DNA of 64,000 nucleotides from Citreicella sp. C3M06 (lineage in GTDB: Bacteria > Pseudomonadota > Alphaproteobacteria > Rhodobacterales > Rhodobacteraceae), in NCBI RefSeq assembly GCF_018860705.1, contig NZ_JAHKQA010000069.1:1-64000 (forward strand), written 5' to 3'. The position numbers were made by a program, and so were the translations under genes. Positions 25,834 to 34,750 of the stretch are shown piece by piece (the first letter of the stretch is position 1; the number at the start of each line of letters is the position of its first letter). The notes under the pieces were generated by a model. That model ran no database searches and was not told the DNA's origin. It saw only the letters and a list, made by a program, of their open reading frames with translations.

Positions 25834-26352
25834 TTACAGCTTGCTGTCCTGCTGGCGCAGTTGGCGGGCACGGGTCAGAATGGCATCCTCGACCGTGCGC
25901 GTGGTCGCCGCCGCAACTGGCCCCGAGCGCGACATCAGCGCCACGTTGAGCGAGCGGGCGTCCAGCGCCGGATCGGAGACATAGATCGTGGCGCGATAGG
26001 CCTGCCCGCCGCCCGGAGGCGTGCCGTAGCCGGTGATGATCACCCCGGTGAACGGATCGACCGATTCCACCGGCAGGAAATCCAGCACATCCAGCGACGC
26101 ATCCCAGATGTAGCGGTTGACCGCGCCAACCTTGCCCGCATCCTCGCGCGCCTTGAAGATGTCCCAGATCGTCGAGGTCGGCTTGCCCTCGCGGCCATAG
26201 ATCTCTTCTTCGATGATCCGCTGCGATGTTTCGGCGTTGCCCGGCGGCACGACCAGCGTATCGTCGCCCTTCCGGTCGAACCAGCCGCAGCCTGCCAGCG
26301 CCAGCATCCCGCAAAGAAGCGACAGCCTCGCCATGTCACGCATCAAAGTCAT
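25834..26352 (-). CDS. DUF3576 lipoprotein
   Basis: A 172-residue alphaproteobacterial DUF3576 protein. It has a lipoprotein signal peptide with lipobox LALAGC (cysteine about residue 22), followed by GWFDRKGDD and the conserved NRYIWDASLDVLDFLP (about 78-93) and GVIITGYGTPPG blocks. It is presumably anchored in the outer membrane; the role is unknown. The start was placed at MTLMRDMARL, 9 bases after GGAG, because the preceding residues of the longer frame do not look like a leader. It diverges from the porin gene. Confidence 0.85.
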   Translation of the reverse strand: MTLMRDMARLSLLCGMLALAGCGWFDRKGDDTLVVPPGNAETSQRIIEEEIYGREGKPTSTIWDIFKAREDAGKVGAVNRYIWDASLDVLDFLPVESVDPFTGVIITGYGTPPGGGQAYRATIYVSDPALDARSLNVALMSRSGPVAAATTRTVEDAILTRARQLRQQDSKL

Positions 26353-26619
26353 TCGCCCAAGCTCCTGCCCGTCCGGTCCGTAAATCTGCTCCCTGCATAC
26401 CCATGCGCCGCGGGCGCGACAAGTCGTCAATGGCTTGCCCGCCGCGCAGGCCCTCGCAAGGGACAAAAACCGTTGTGGCAGAATCGCATCACTGCCTAGC
26501 TTGTTGCCGGGCCCACCCCGGCATCAGTTGCCAACCCAAGGCCCCGGGGCGCATAGAGAGGCACATCAAGGCCGGGCAACCCGGATTGAGACGTGCCTTA
26601 CGAACACATGAGGGAAACA

Positions 26620-27603
26620 ATGAAAAAGATTCTGTTTGCGACTACCGCACTGGTCGCGACCGCAGGCGTCGCTTCGGCTGATGTTGCACTGACCGGCTCC
26701 GCCGAAATGGGTGTCTTTGGCGGCAACCAAGCTGACACGCAGTTCTTCACCGACCTCGACGTCACCTTCACCATGACCGGTGAAGCAGACAACGGTCTGA
26801 CCTTCGGCGCGACCATCGACCTCGACGAAGCAACCGATTCCGAGCTTTCGGCCGACTTCGAAAACCCCGCCGTTCAGGGCGGCGAGAACATGTTCATCAG
26901 CTTCGGCGGCATGACCCTCACCATGGGTGACACCGACGGCGCGCTGGACAAAATCGTCCCCGAGATGGCGCTTGCAGGCGGCTCGCTGGCTGACGACGAA
27001 ACCATCCACGCTGGTTTCCAGCACGCAGACGGTGGCGCATCCTTTGCTGGCGTTGCAGCTGCATACGGCCTCGACGGTTACGGCGACGGTCAGATCGCTC
27101 GCCTCGACTACGCCTACGACGCATTCACCTTCTCGCTGTCGGCTGAGCAGGTTGCAGACGGCGCAGACGTCTCCGGCGGCGACACCATCTGGGGTCTCGG
27201 CGTTGGTTACAGCGGCATGATCTCGACTGTCGACCTGACCGCTGGTCTCGCCTATCAGGCGCTTGACGACGCCGCAGCAACCACCGGCTTCGGTGTTGTT
27301 GGTAGCTTCGGCGGCGGCTTCTCCGCCGGCATGGACTACTCGCTCACCGACGTCGACGGCCGCTCGGACGACATCACCCACTGGGGTCTCGGCCTTGGCT
27401 ACGAGATGAACGCACTGGCAGTTGGCTTCAACTGGGGTAAGTTCGACTACGGCGACGGTTACGAAGACAACGGCTACGGTCTCGCAGCTTCCTACGACCT
27501 CGGCGGCGGTCTCTCGGCCAAGTTTGGTTATGGCCACTCGGACGGCGACTCGTTCTCCGACGAAGTCAACACCTACTCGCTGGGTCTGGCGATGTCCTTC
27601 TGA
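26620..27603 (+). CDS. Outer-membrane porin
   Basis: A 327-residue general porin of the alphaproteobacterial Porin_4 type. It has a signal peptide (MKKILFATTALVATAGVASA) followed by DVALTGSAEMGVFGG, repeated beta-strand segments rich in Gly, Asp and aromatic residues, and a C-terminal strand ending in Phe (YSLGLAMSF), the outer-membrane insertion signal. The protein is strongly acidic. Codon use is more biased than in neighbouring genes (GAC, TTC, GGC dominate), consistent with very high expression. The start at 26620 follows AGGGA; a start 27 bases upstream would disrupt the signal peptide. A good terminator follows. Confidence 0.92.
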   Translation: MKKILFATTALVATAGVASADVALTGSAEMGVFGGNQADTQFFTDLDVTFTMTGEADNGLTFGATIDLDEATDSELSADFENPAVQGGENMFISFGGMTLTMGDTDGALDKIVPEMALAGGSLADDETIHAGFQHADGGASFAGVAAAYGLDGYGDGQIARLDYAYDAFTFSLSAEQVADGADVSGGDTIWGLGVGYSGMISTVDLTAGLAYQALDDAAATTGFGVVGSFGGGFSAGMDYSLTDVDGRSDDITHWGLGLGYEMNALAVGFNWGKFDYGDGYEDNGYGLAASYDLGGGLSAKFGYGHSDGDSFSDEVNTYSLGLAMSF

Positions 27604-27631
27604 TCTCTCACGAGATACAGATACGAGGGAA

Positions 27632-27658
27632 GAGCGGGCATTGCCCGCTCTTTTCTTT
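27632..27658 (+). terminator. Rho-independent terminator of the porin gene
   Basis: An 8-bp stem (GAGCGGGC / GCCCGCTC) with a 3-nt loop is followed by TTTTCTTTT. It lies 28 bp after the porin stop codon. Confidence 0.9.
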
Positions 27659-27699
27659 TGTGCGACCCACAGGGCGCATAGCCGACCGGAGCCGACCCC

Positions 27700-29157
27700 A
27701 TGTTGCCGCTTTCTCCCCAGCGCCTCGCCACCCTGCGCCAGCAGGCTGCAAGCGCCATGGCGCGCGGACAGCTCGCGCAGGCCAAGACCGCGCTGCAACA
27801 GATCGACCTTGTCGATACCACCAGCGCCGACACCCCGTTTCATTTGTCTCGCATCGCCTATGAAGAGGGCGACCGCGATGCCTGCCTGTCGCATCTGCGC
27901 CGCGCCGCGCAGCGCGCACCGGCCAACGCCAAGCTACTGATCCACGCCGCCGAGCGATTTCGCGCACTTGGCGCCGCAGACGAGGCGCTGCCGCTCTACG
28001 ATGCGCTGGCCGCCTTGCCCGGTCAGGCCGTGAAGGCGCGCGCCGACAAGGCCCATACCCTGCAATTGCTCGGCCGTTTTGACGAGGCCGAGGCGATCTT
28101 TCGCAAGCTGATCCGCGCCCACCCGCGCGAGGCGCAGCTGTATCGCATTTTTCTGGCCGCGCGCAAAACCCCGCCAGGCGATCCGCTTCTCAAAGCGATG
28201 GAACAGCTCTGGGCGCGCAAGGATCTGGCGCCCGATCAACGGGTGCATCTTGGCTATGCGCTTGGCAAGGCGCTGGATGAAACCGGCGATCCGGCCCGCG
28301 CCTTTGCCTGCTGGTCGCGCGCCAATGCCGCCCAGCGCGAGGCCGCGCCGTTTGACTCTGCCGCGCAGGATCGCGAATTCGACGCGGTGATCGCGGCGCA
28401 ATCCGCCCTGCCCCAAGGCACGGCCAGCGGCGCACCCGCTCCGATCTTTGTCACCGGGATGCCACGCTCGGGCACCACCCTTGTCGAGCGTATCCTGTCG
28501 GCCCATTCCAGCGTCGGCGCGGGCGGAGAGCTCGGCCATGCGCTGCGCCTGTCCTATCAGGTCTTCGGCGCTGGCGAGGCGATGCAACCGATCACCGACG
28601 CCGCAAAGATGCGCGCCTTTGCCGAGCGCTATCGCAGGCTTGCCCGCCGCGACGTGCCCGGCGAATCCCCGGTGATCACCGACAAGTCGATCTTGTCCTA
28701 TCTGGTGATCGGCCTGCTGCACGCCGCGATGCCGGATGCGCGCTTTGTCGTGGTGCAGCGCGATCCGCGCGACATTGCCCTGTCGATCTGGCGCAACCAT
28801 TTCGTCACCGGCACCCATAGATACGGCAACGATCTGGCCGATCTGGCCCATAGCATCAAACGCTTTCGCGCCATCGTGGCGCAGTGGCAGACCGCCCTGC
28901 CCGGGGTGATTCACCAGATCCGTTACGAAGACCTCGTGACCGATCCAGAACCGCAATCGCGCGCTTTGATCGCGGCGGCCGGGCTGGAATGGCAGGACGC
29001 CTGCCTTGCGCCGCAAAACAGCAGCGCCGCGGTCAAGACGCTGAGCGTGGCGCAGGTGCGCCAGCCGATCCACGCCGGCCGCGCCCGCGGCTGGCAGAAG
29101 TATGAACAGCAACTGGCGCCCTTTATCCGGGCCTGGGGAGACGATCCATGGGACTGA
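27700..29157 (+). CDS. TPR-repeat sulfotransferase
   Basis: The 485-residue protein combines an N-terminal tetratricopeptide-like half (about 1-220, repeated paired helices such as LLIHAAERFRALGAADEALPLYDAL) with a C-terminal sulfotransferase domain. The PAPS-binding signatures are FVTGMPRSGTTLVERIL (about 248-264, 5'-phosphosulfate loop) and FVVVQRDPRDIALSIWRN (about 348-365, 3'-phosphate site). The family transfers sulfate from PAPS to acceptors; the acceptor here is unknown. Its end overlaps yggS by 10 bp, so the two are probably cotranscribed with ribF downstream. Confidence 0.88.
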   Translation: MLPLSPQRLATLRQQAASAMARGQLAQAKTALQQIDLVDTTSADTPFHLSRIAYEEGDRDACLSHLRRAAQRAPANAKLLIHAAERFRALGAADEALPLYDALAALPGQAVKARADKAHTLQLLGRFDEAEAIFRKLIRAHPREAQLYRIFLAARKTPPGDPLLKAMEQLWARKDLAPDQRVHLGYALGKALDETGDPARAFACWSRANAAQREAAPFDSAAQDREFDAVIAAQSALPQGTASGAPAPIFVTGMPRSGTTLVERILSAHSSVGAGGELGHALRLSYQVFGAGEAMQPITDAAKMRAFAERYRRLARRDVPGESPVITDKSILSYLVIGLLHAAMPDARFVVVQRDPRDIALSIWRNHFVTGTHRYGNDLADLAHSIKRFRAIVAQWQTALPGVIHQIRYEDLVTDPEPQSRALIAAAGLEWQDACLAPQNSSAAVKTLSVAQVRQPIHAGRARGWQKYEQQLAPFIRAWGDDPWD

Positions 29158-29801
29158 CCGACATTCGCGAGCGCATCGCCAAAGCCTGCGCCGCCGCCGA
29201 GCGCAACGCCGAAGACGTGCAGCTGATCGCTGTCAGTAAGGTGCAGCCGAACGCCCGCGTCGAGGCGGTGCTGGATCAGGGCCACCGCCTGTTCGGTGAA
29301 AACAAGGTGCAGGAAGCGCAGGGCAAATGGCCCGAGTTCATGCAGCGCTACGACGGCGTGCAGGTGCATCTGCTCGGCCCGCTTCAGACCAACAAGGCCC
29401 GCGCCGCGATGGAGCTGTTCTCGGCCATTCATTCGGTCGACCGCCCCAAGCTGGCGCAGACCCTTGCCCGGCTGGCGCAGGAAACCGGCGCCTGCCCCGA
29501 TCTGTTCCTTCAGGTGAACACCGGCGAAGAGGAGCAAAAGGCCGGGGTGCTGCCCGCAGATGCCGATGCCTTCATCGCCGAGGCCCGCGCGCTTGATCTG
29601 CCGGTGGTTGGCTTGATGTGCATCCCGCCGGTGCATGAGACACCCTCGCTGCATTTTGCCCTGCTGCGCAAGATCGCAGAGCGCAACGGGCTGGCCGGGC
29701 TGTCGATGGGCATGAGTTCGGATTTCGAAGAGGCCATCGCACTCGGGGCAACCCATGTGCGCGTCGGCTCGGCGATCTTCGGAGAACGCGACTACAGCTG
29801 A
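29148..29801 (+). CDS. YggS/PLPBP family pyridoxal-phosphate homeostasis protein
   Basis: This 217-residue protein belongs to the YggS (PLPHP) family, single-domain PLP-binding proteins that buffer PLP and affect amino-acid and vitamin B6 balance. The PLP lysine is in IAVSKVQPN (about residue 27), followed by GHRLFGENKVQEAQGKW, VHLLGPLQTNK, and the C-terminal phosphate-binding LSMGMSSDFEEAIALGATHVRVG. Length fits. It overlaps the sulfotransferase gene by 10 bp. Confidence 0.93.
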   Translation: MGLTDIRERIAKACAAAERNAEDVQLIAVSKVQPNARVEAVLDQGHRLFGENKVQEAQGKWPEFMQRYDGVQVHLLGPLQTNKARAAMELFSAIHSVDRPKLAQTLARLAQETGACPDLFLQVNTGEEEQKAGVLPADADAFIAEARALDLPVVGLMCIPPVHETPSLHFALLRKIAERNGLAGLSMGMSSDFEEAIALGATHVRVGSAIFGERDYS

Positions 29802-29892
29802 TGCCCAGAGCTTCGGCATAGCTTGTGTGCGTATGATCAAAGCCGCCGCTGGCGACTTGCGCCTGCGCGCGGGCGCGGCTAGGGCTTGGCCC

Positions 29893-30825
29893 ATGCGGAT
29901 CGTACGAGACTACCAGTTCGTCGAAGATCAGGACCGGGGCGCCAGCGTCGCCATCGGCAACTTCGACGGTGTGCACATTGGTCATCAGGCCGTGATCGGC
30001 CTTGCGCGCAAGATGGGCGGCGATGCGCCTCTTGGCGTGCTGACCTTCGAGCCACATCCGCGTGAATATTTCGCGCCCACATTGCCGCCGTTCCGCCTGA
30101 TGTCACCGCAGGCGCGGCTCAGCCGTCTGGAAAAGCTCGGCGTCGATCGGCTGTATGAGCTGAATTTCAACGCGGCGCTGGCCTCGCTGACCCCGCGTGA
30201 ATTTGCCCAGAACGTCATCGCCGATGGGCTGGGCCTGAGCCATGTCGTGGTCGGGGCCGATTTCTGCTTTGGCCATGACCGCGCGGGCACCACCGACGCC
30301 TTGCGCGCCTTTGGTGACGAGATGGGCTTTGGCGTCACCATCGCCGACCTGCTGGCCCAAGGCGAGACCCGCGTCAGCTCCACCGCGATCCGGCAGGCGC
30401 TGAGCGATGGCCGCCCCCGCGATGCCGCCGCGCAGCTTGGCCACTGGCACCGCATCGAAGGCGTGGTGATCGGCGGCGAACAGCGTGGCCGCGTGCTGGG
30501 CTATCCCACCGCCAACATGTCGATCGACGGGCTGCACCAGCCAAAACTGGGCGTCTACGCCGTCCTGGTCGAGGTGATGAACGGCCCGCACAAGGGGCAG
30601 TATCACGGCGCCGCCTCGATGGGGGTGCGCCCGATGTTCGGCGAGAACACCCCGAATCTCGAAACCTTCCTGTTCGACTTCTCGGGCGATCTTTACGGCG
30701 CGACCCTGTCGGTCGGGCTGGTCGACTATCTGCGCCCCGAACAGAAGTTCGACGGGCTCGAGGCGCTTGTCGCCCAGATGGATCGCGACTGCGACCGCGC
30801 GCGCGGCATTCTGGCAGCCCTATGA
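29893..30825 (+). CDS. ribF: Bifunctional riboflavin kinase/FAD synthetase
   Basis: RibF phosphorylates riboflavin to FMN and adenylates FMN to FAD. The 310-residue protein has the N-terminal nucleotidyltransferase domain with AIGNFDGVHIGHQAV (about 21-35), TFEPHPREYF and VSSTAIRQAL, and the C-terminal flavokinase domain with GYPTANMSID (about 208) and GVYAV. The start MRIVRDYQF was chosen because the family begins here; an in-frame ATG about 60 bases upstream lacks similarity. It overlaps the next gene by 4 bp. Confidence 0.95.
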   Translation: MRIVRDYQFVEDQDRGASVAIGNFDGVHIGHQAVIGLARKMGGDAPLGVLTFEPHPREYFAPTLPPFRLMSPQARLSRLEKLGVDRLYELNFNAALASLTPREFAQNVIADGLGLSHVVVGADFCFGHDRAGTTDALRAFGDEMGFGVTIADLLAQGETRVSSTAIRQALSDGRPRDAAAQLGHWHRIEGVVIGGEQRGRVLGYPTANMSIDGLHQPKLGVYAVLVEVMNGPHKGQYHGAASMGVRPMFGENTPNLETFLFDFSGDLYGATLSVGLVDYLRPEQKFDGLEALVAQMDRDCDRARGILAAL

Positions 30826-31292
30826 CAGATCCGATCGCCCGCCCCGGCCTTGCCCCCCGTTTCTGGGAAAACAAGCCGCTGACCAAGATGAGCGACAAGG
30901 AATGGGAAGCGCTGTGCGACGGCTGCGGCAAGTGCTGTCTCAACAAGCTCGAAGACGAAGACACCGGCGCGGTGGCGCTGACCTGCGTCGCCTGCCGCCT
31001 GCTCGATGACGAGACCTGCCGCTGCTCGCAATATCCCATCCGCCACCAGTTCGTGCCCGAATGCATCGTGCTGAAGCCGACGAACATGGAAGACAACCTG
31101 TACTGGATGCCCGAGACCTGCGCCTACAAGCTGCTGTGGGAAGGCAAGCCTCTGTTCAAGTGGCACCCGCTGATCTCGGGCGACCCGGATTCGGTGCATC
31201 GCGCCGGGGTCTCGATGCAGGGCCGCACGGTTTCCGAATTCGAGATCGATGACGACGACTGGGAAGACTATATCATCGAGGAGCCGACCTGA
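30822..31292 (+). CDS. YcgN-like CxxCxxCC (UPF0260) protein
   Basis: A 156-residue protein of the UPF0260/YcgN family (zinc- or iron-chelate-binding, PF03692). It has WEALCDGCGKCCLNKLED (about 28-45), CVACRLLDDETCRCSQYP (about 55-72) and METCAYKLLW-type C-terminal block, with the expected cysteine array. The biochemical role is not established; metal binding is inferred from the cysteines. It overlaps ribF by 4 bp and the threonine aldolase gene by 1 bp. Confidence 0.9.
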   Translation: MTDPIARPGLAPRFWENKPLTKMSDKEWEALCDGCGKCCLNKLEDEDTGAVALTCVACRLLDDETCRCSQYPIRHQFVPECIVLKPTNMEDNLYWMPETCAYKLLWEGKPLFKWHPLISGDPDSVHRAGVSMQGRTVSEFEIDDDDWEDYIIEEPT

Positions 31293-32335
31293 TGTTCTTT
31301 GCCTCCGACAATTCCGGCCCGGTGCCGCCGCAAGTATTTGAGGCCATGGCCCGCGCCAATGACGGCCATGTCAGCGGCTACGGTGCCGACGCGCTGTCGC
31401 TGGACGTGGCCGACCGGCTGCGCGATCTGTTCGAAGCGCCGGAGGCGGCGGTCTACCTCGTGCCCACCGGCACGGCGGCGAACGTGCTGTCGCTGTCAGT
31501 GCTCTGCCCGCCCTATGGCACGGTGTTCTGCTCGCCCGTGGCACATATCCATGAAGACGAGTGCAACGCGCCGGAATTCTTTACCGGCGGCGCCAAGCTG
31601 ACGCTGGTGCCCGGAGCCGACCGCATGACGCCCGAGGCGCTGCGCGCCAGCATCGAAGGCGAAGAAAGTCGTGGCATCCATGGGCCGAAGCGCGGCCCGG
31701 TGTCGATCACGCAAGTGACCGAGCGCGGCAACGTCTATGCGATGGATGAGCTGCGCGCGCTCACCGCCGTGGCCCGCGAGTATGGCCTGCCGGTGCATCT
31801 GGACGGGGCGCGGTTTGCCAATGCCGCCGTCAAGCTGGGGGTGAGCCCGGCCGAGATGAGCTGGAAAGCCGGGGTCGATATCTGCGTCTTCGGCGGCACC
31901 AAGAACGGGCTGATGGGCGTTGAAGCGGTGATCATCTTTGATCCTGCCAAGGCGGAAGAGTTTGAATACCGCCGTAAGCGCGGCGCGATGCTGTTTTCCA
32001 AACATCGCTACCTTGCGGCGCAGATGGATGCCTATCTGCGCGATGAGCTCTGGTCCGATCTCGCGCAGCGCGCCAATGCGCGCGGCGATCAGCTGGTGCA
32101 GGGGATGAAGGGCATGGGCGTGACCATCCGGCACGACACCCACGCCAACATGGTGTTCTTTGATGCCACGCGTGCGGTGCATCGCGCGCTGCACGATGCG
32201 GGCGTGGCCTATAACATCTGGGGAACGCTCGACGGAGCCCCGAAACAGGAACTGATGGGCCGCCTTGTCTGCGACTGGTCGCTGGAGCCGGCGCAGGTGT
32301 CCGAATTTCTTGACGTGCTTGGCCGCGCCATCTAG
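31292..32335 (+). CDS. ltaE: Low-specificity L-threonine aldolase
   Basis: The enzyme cleaves L-threonine or L-allo-threonine to glycine and acetaldehyde using PLP. The 347-residue fold-type-I protein has FASDNSGPVPPQV at the N-terminus, VPTGTAANVLSLS (about 54-66), HIHEDECNAPEF, the HLDGARFANA block (about 170), and the PLP lysine in FGGTKNGLMG (about 205-213). Length and motif order fit LtaE; related aldolases (for example phenylserine or beta-hydroxyaspartate types) cannot be excluded. Confidence 0.88.
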   Translation: MFFASDNSGPVPPQVFEAMARANDGHVSGYGADALSLDVADRLRDLFEAPEAAVYLVPTGTAANVLSLSVLCPPYGTVFCSPVAHIHEDECNAPEFFTGGAKLTLVPGADRMTPEALRASIEGEESRGIHGPKRGPVSITQVTERGNVYAMDELRALTAVAREYGLPVHLDGARFANAAVKLGVSPAEMSWKAGVDICVFGGTKNGLMGVEAVIIFDPAKAEEFEYRRKRGAMLFSKHRYLAAQMDAYLRDELWSDLAQRANARGDQLVQGMKGMGVTIRHDTHANMVFFDATRAVHRALHDAGVAYNIWGTLDGAPKQELMGRLVCDWSLEPAQVSEFLDVLGRAI

Positions 32336-32392
32336 CGCGGCCTCTCTGCCAGCGTCAGACCGGCAGCCCATGGCACGCCGGTCGGCGTCAGA

Positions 32393-32719
32393 TCAGTTGA
32401 GCGCGAAATGCAGCTGGTAGCTGCCGTCCGAGAACGCCCCGAACAGGTCGGCAATGTCGGGATGGTCCACCGGCTCGCCGGAGTAATCCGCGATCAGATT
32501 CTGCTCGGAGACGTAGGCAACGTAAAAGCTCTGCTCGTTTTCGGCCAGCAGGTGATAGAACGGCTGGTTCTTCACCGGACGCGCGTCCTCGGGAATCGCC
32601 TCGTACCAGTCATCGGTGTTGCTGAACTCGGGGTCGACATCGAAAACAACCCCGCGAAACGGGTGCTTACGGTGGCGAACGACCTGGCCCAGATAATATT
32701 TTGCGCGGAGTGTGTGCAT
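32393..32719 (-). CDS. hspQ: Heat-shock/hemimethylated-DNA-binding-like protein HspQ
   Basis: HspQ (YccV) is a small heat-shock-inducible protein; in enterics it modulates Lon proteolysis. The 108-residue product has the YccV-like domain with KYYLGQVVRHRKHPFRGVVF (about 7-26), PFYHLLAENE (about 53), and YVSEQNLIADYSGEPVDHP. Length matches. It converges on ltaE. Upstream on the minus strand is a 270-bp divergent region shared with the transglycosylase gene; I could not pick out a sigma-32 promoter with confidence. Confidence 0.93.
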   Translation of the reverse strand: MHTLRAKYYLGQVVRHRKHPFRGVVFDVDPEFSNTDDWYEAIPEDARPVKNQPFYHLLAENEQSFYVAYVSEQNLIADYSGEPVDHPDIADLFGAFSDGSYQLHFALN

Positions 32720-32989
32720 TAGATACCTCTTGGTCCAAGTGTTGTCATCATTATGGCGGAAAGTCCAACTTTAGGGCATAATTTAGCGGAAACACTCTGT
32801 GTTCCCCCACCCAACAGTCCTAAAGGCGAGCAGTTCCGCTGACATTCGCCCGGCGTGTGTATGCCTGCGGCGTGAGCGCGCCGCAATTCCGATTCCATCA
32901 GAGGGATTGATGCGGTATCGTCACCGAAGGCAAGAAACCCATAACGACAAGCCGATTCACGGCGAAAAACCAAGAAGAGCGAGAGGCAG

Positions 32990-33583
32990 ATGAGCAGATG
33001 GCTGCGCGCGCTTGTGCTCGTGTTGCTGGCGGCATCCTGCGGGGGTGGCGGTGGCAACGGGACAGCACCACGCGATTTGGAAAACGCCTGTGCAATCCTG
33101 AACGAACGCCCCCATTACGCCCGCGCCTTCCGCGCCGCAGAGCGCAAATGGGGGGTTCCGATGCATGTGCAGATGGCGACGATCTATCAGGAAAGCAAAT
33201 TCATTTCCGACGCGCGGACACCGTTCCGCTATGCGCTTGGGGTGATTCCCTATGGGCGGCAAAGCTCAGCCTTCGGCTACAGTCAGGCGCTCGATGGCAC
33301 CTGGGATGAATATCTCGAAGACACCGGCCAGCGCCGGGCCCGGCGCGACGACATCCGCGATGCCGTCGATTTCATGGGTTGGTACATGAGCGGAACCAAC
33401 GCCTCGCTCGGGATCAGCAAGTATGATGCGCGCAACCAGTATCTGGCCTATCACGAAGGCCGGACGGGCTATAAGCGCGGCACCTACAACAGCAAGGCGT
33501 GGCTGGTGCGGGTGGCCGACGATGTTGGCAAGCGCGCGCTGGTCTATCAGGTGCAGCTGGCAACCTGCCGCGCCGCGCGCTGA
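32990..33583 (+). CDS. Lytic transglycosylase-like (SLT domain) lipoprotein
   Basis: A 197-residue lipoprotein with a signal peptide and lipobox LLAASC (cysteine at about 17) followed by a glycine-rich spacer. The rest resembles a goose-type/SLT lysozyme fold: WGVPMHVQMATIYQESKFIS (about 54-73) carries the catalytic-type Glu of the xxES motif, then SSAFGYSQALDGTWDEY and NQYLAYHEGRTGYKRG. It probably cleaves peptidoglycan at the outer-membrane inner face. AGAGGCAGATG precedes the start. Confidence 0.8.
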   Translation: MSRWLRALVLVLLAASCGGGGGNGTAPRDLENACAILNERPHYARAFRAAERKWGVPMHVQMATIYQESKFISDARTPFRYALGVIPYGRQSSAFGYSQALDGTWDEYLEDTGQRRARRDDIRDAVDFMGWYMSGTNASLGISKYDARNQYLAYHEGRTGYKRGTYNSKAWLVRVADDVGKRALVYQVQLATCRAAR

Positions 33584-33589
33584 TCGCAG

Positions 33590-33612
33590 GGCGGCGCCCG
33601 CCGGGCGCCGCC
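33590..33612. terminator. GC-rich hairpin between convergent genes
   Basis: A perfect 10-bp stem (GGCGGCGCCC / GGGCGCCGCC) with a 3-nt loop lies between the convergent transglycosylase and lolA genes. There is no T-tract on either strand, so it is a structured 3' end rather than a classic intrinsic terminator. Confidence 0.5.
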
Positions 33613-33619
33613 GCCGGTA

Positions 33620-34204
33620 TCAGTTGCCGACCCGGTTCACATCGAAGGTGGCATTCGACAGCTTCGTTGCCGTCAGACCGCCCAGCACCACCGTCGTGGT
33701 CTGACCATTGCCATCGCGCACGATCCACTGACGCAGCTCCACCGGGTTCGCGGTGAACTTCATCTGGATCGAGCCGTATTCCGGGCGGGCCGGATCCTGT
33801 GCGGTGACCGTTGTCGCGGTGCCATCATAGCTGTGCCCCGTCACCATCCCGGCCCGGCCAAGATTGACGTTACGATCAAGGATGATCGACAGCGGCGTCT
33901 GGGTCAGCGGATAGGTCTCGGGCTGCCCGCCGACCTTCTTGTCAAAGATATACACCGCGCCGGACCATGCCAGCACCATGGCCTGTTCGGGCGGGTTGTA
34001 TTCGAAACGCATCTTGCCGGGGCGCTTGATATAGACCGTCCCGGTCGAGATCGTGCCATCACCGTTGATCTGGGTGAACGGGCTTTTGGCCGACTGGATG
34101 GTGTTGAGATACTGCGAGATCTGGCCAAGCGACAGCTGGTCTGCGGCCACCGGAACGGCGGTCAGCGCAAGCGCGGTCAGCGCGGCGAGGGCGGTGCGGA
34201 GCAT
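33620..34204 (-). CDS. lolA: Outer-membrane lipoprotein carrier protein LolA
   Basis: LolA shuttles lipoproteins through the periplasm from LolCDE to the outer membrane. The 194-residue protein has a signal peptide (MLRTALAALTALALTAVPVAA), SLGQISQYLNTIQSAKSPFTQ, the GTVYIKRPGKMRFEYNPPE strand pair (about 56-74), and a FDVNRVGN C-terminus. The family normally sits downstream of ftsK; here no ftsK precedes it and the region upstream is gene-poor. Confidence 0.92.
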   Translation of the reverse strand: MLRTALAALTALALTAVPVAADQLSLGQISQYLNTIQSAKSPFTQINGDGTISTGTVYIKRPGKMRFEYNPPEQAMVLAWSGAVYIFDKKVGGQPETYPLTQTPLSIILDRNVNLGRAGMVTGHSYDGTATTVTAQDPARPEYGSIQMKFTANPVELRQWIVRDGNGQTTTVVLGGLTATKLSNATFDVNRVGN

Positions 34205-34750
34205 AAATCGTCCTTCCTGCTCTGGTCGATGGCGGCAGACATGGCACCGGCTGTCCGGTTATGCCATATCCGCCGCGCCTTGCAGGGATAGATAGGCGCT
34301 AACCGCGCCCAGCCAAGGCTCAGCGTGCCAGCACACCGGCGAGGGATCGCCTGTAGTCCGCCTTTCGAAACATCCCGGCGCGCGCCTCGCGGTCAATCCA
34401 GCCCTGATCAAAGGCGATCTTCAGGGGCAACCGGTCAGCGGTCCGTGCGCGAGCTGCCCTGTCCTGCCGCCCGCGCCAGCTTGGCCTGCGTATCATGTGT
34501 GCGGCGTGGCAAAAGCGACTGGAGAAGCAGTCCGCAAGGCCGCGCCAACCCAAGGCTGCTAAACAATTGTTCATCCGTGGCGGCCCATTAGCCCAGCCTG
34601 TGTGAACAATGCCACGCTTACCCGCCGAACCCTGCGCGATCCGGGCTGGAGGTTGGCAGCGATTGCGCGGGCGGGCAAAGGTGGCGCAAACACAACGACG
34701 ACGGTGGCCGTTTGCGCCCGCCGCAAGACAAGACACCGTGGAGAATGGAC
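34205..34750. other. Gap between lolA and the yjbH-like gene
   Basis: No intact gene. The left part carries a possible gene remnant at 34320-34439 (separate entry). The right part (about 34600-34750) must contain the promoter and leader of the export cluster; GGAG at 34740-34743 is the likely ribosome-binding site. Several GC-rich open frames here are judged to be chance. Confidence 0.45.
34320..34439 (-). pseudogene. Possible 3' remnant of a sugar nucleotidylyltransferase (RmlA-like)
   Basis: On the minus strand the last 39 codons before a stop read ...LKIAFDQGWIDREARAGMFR, then KADYRRSLAGVLAR. This resembles the C-terminus of glucose-1-phosphate thymidylyltransferases (LKIA..., GxID, ..LAK..Y..YLL). 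The sequence further upstream in the same frame shows no relationship, so at most a fragment survives. Its position next to a polysaccharide export cluster makes a decayed nucleotide-sugar gene plausible, but the match is short and made by eye. Confidence 0.35.
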
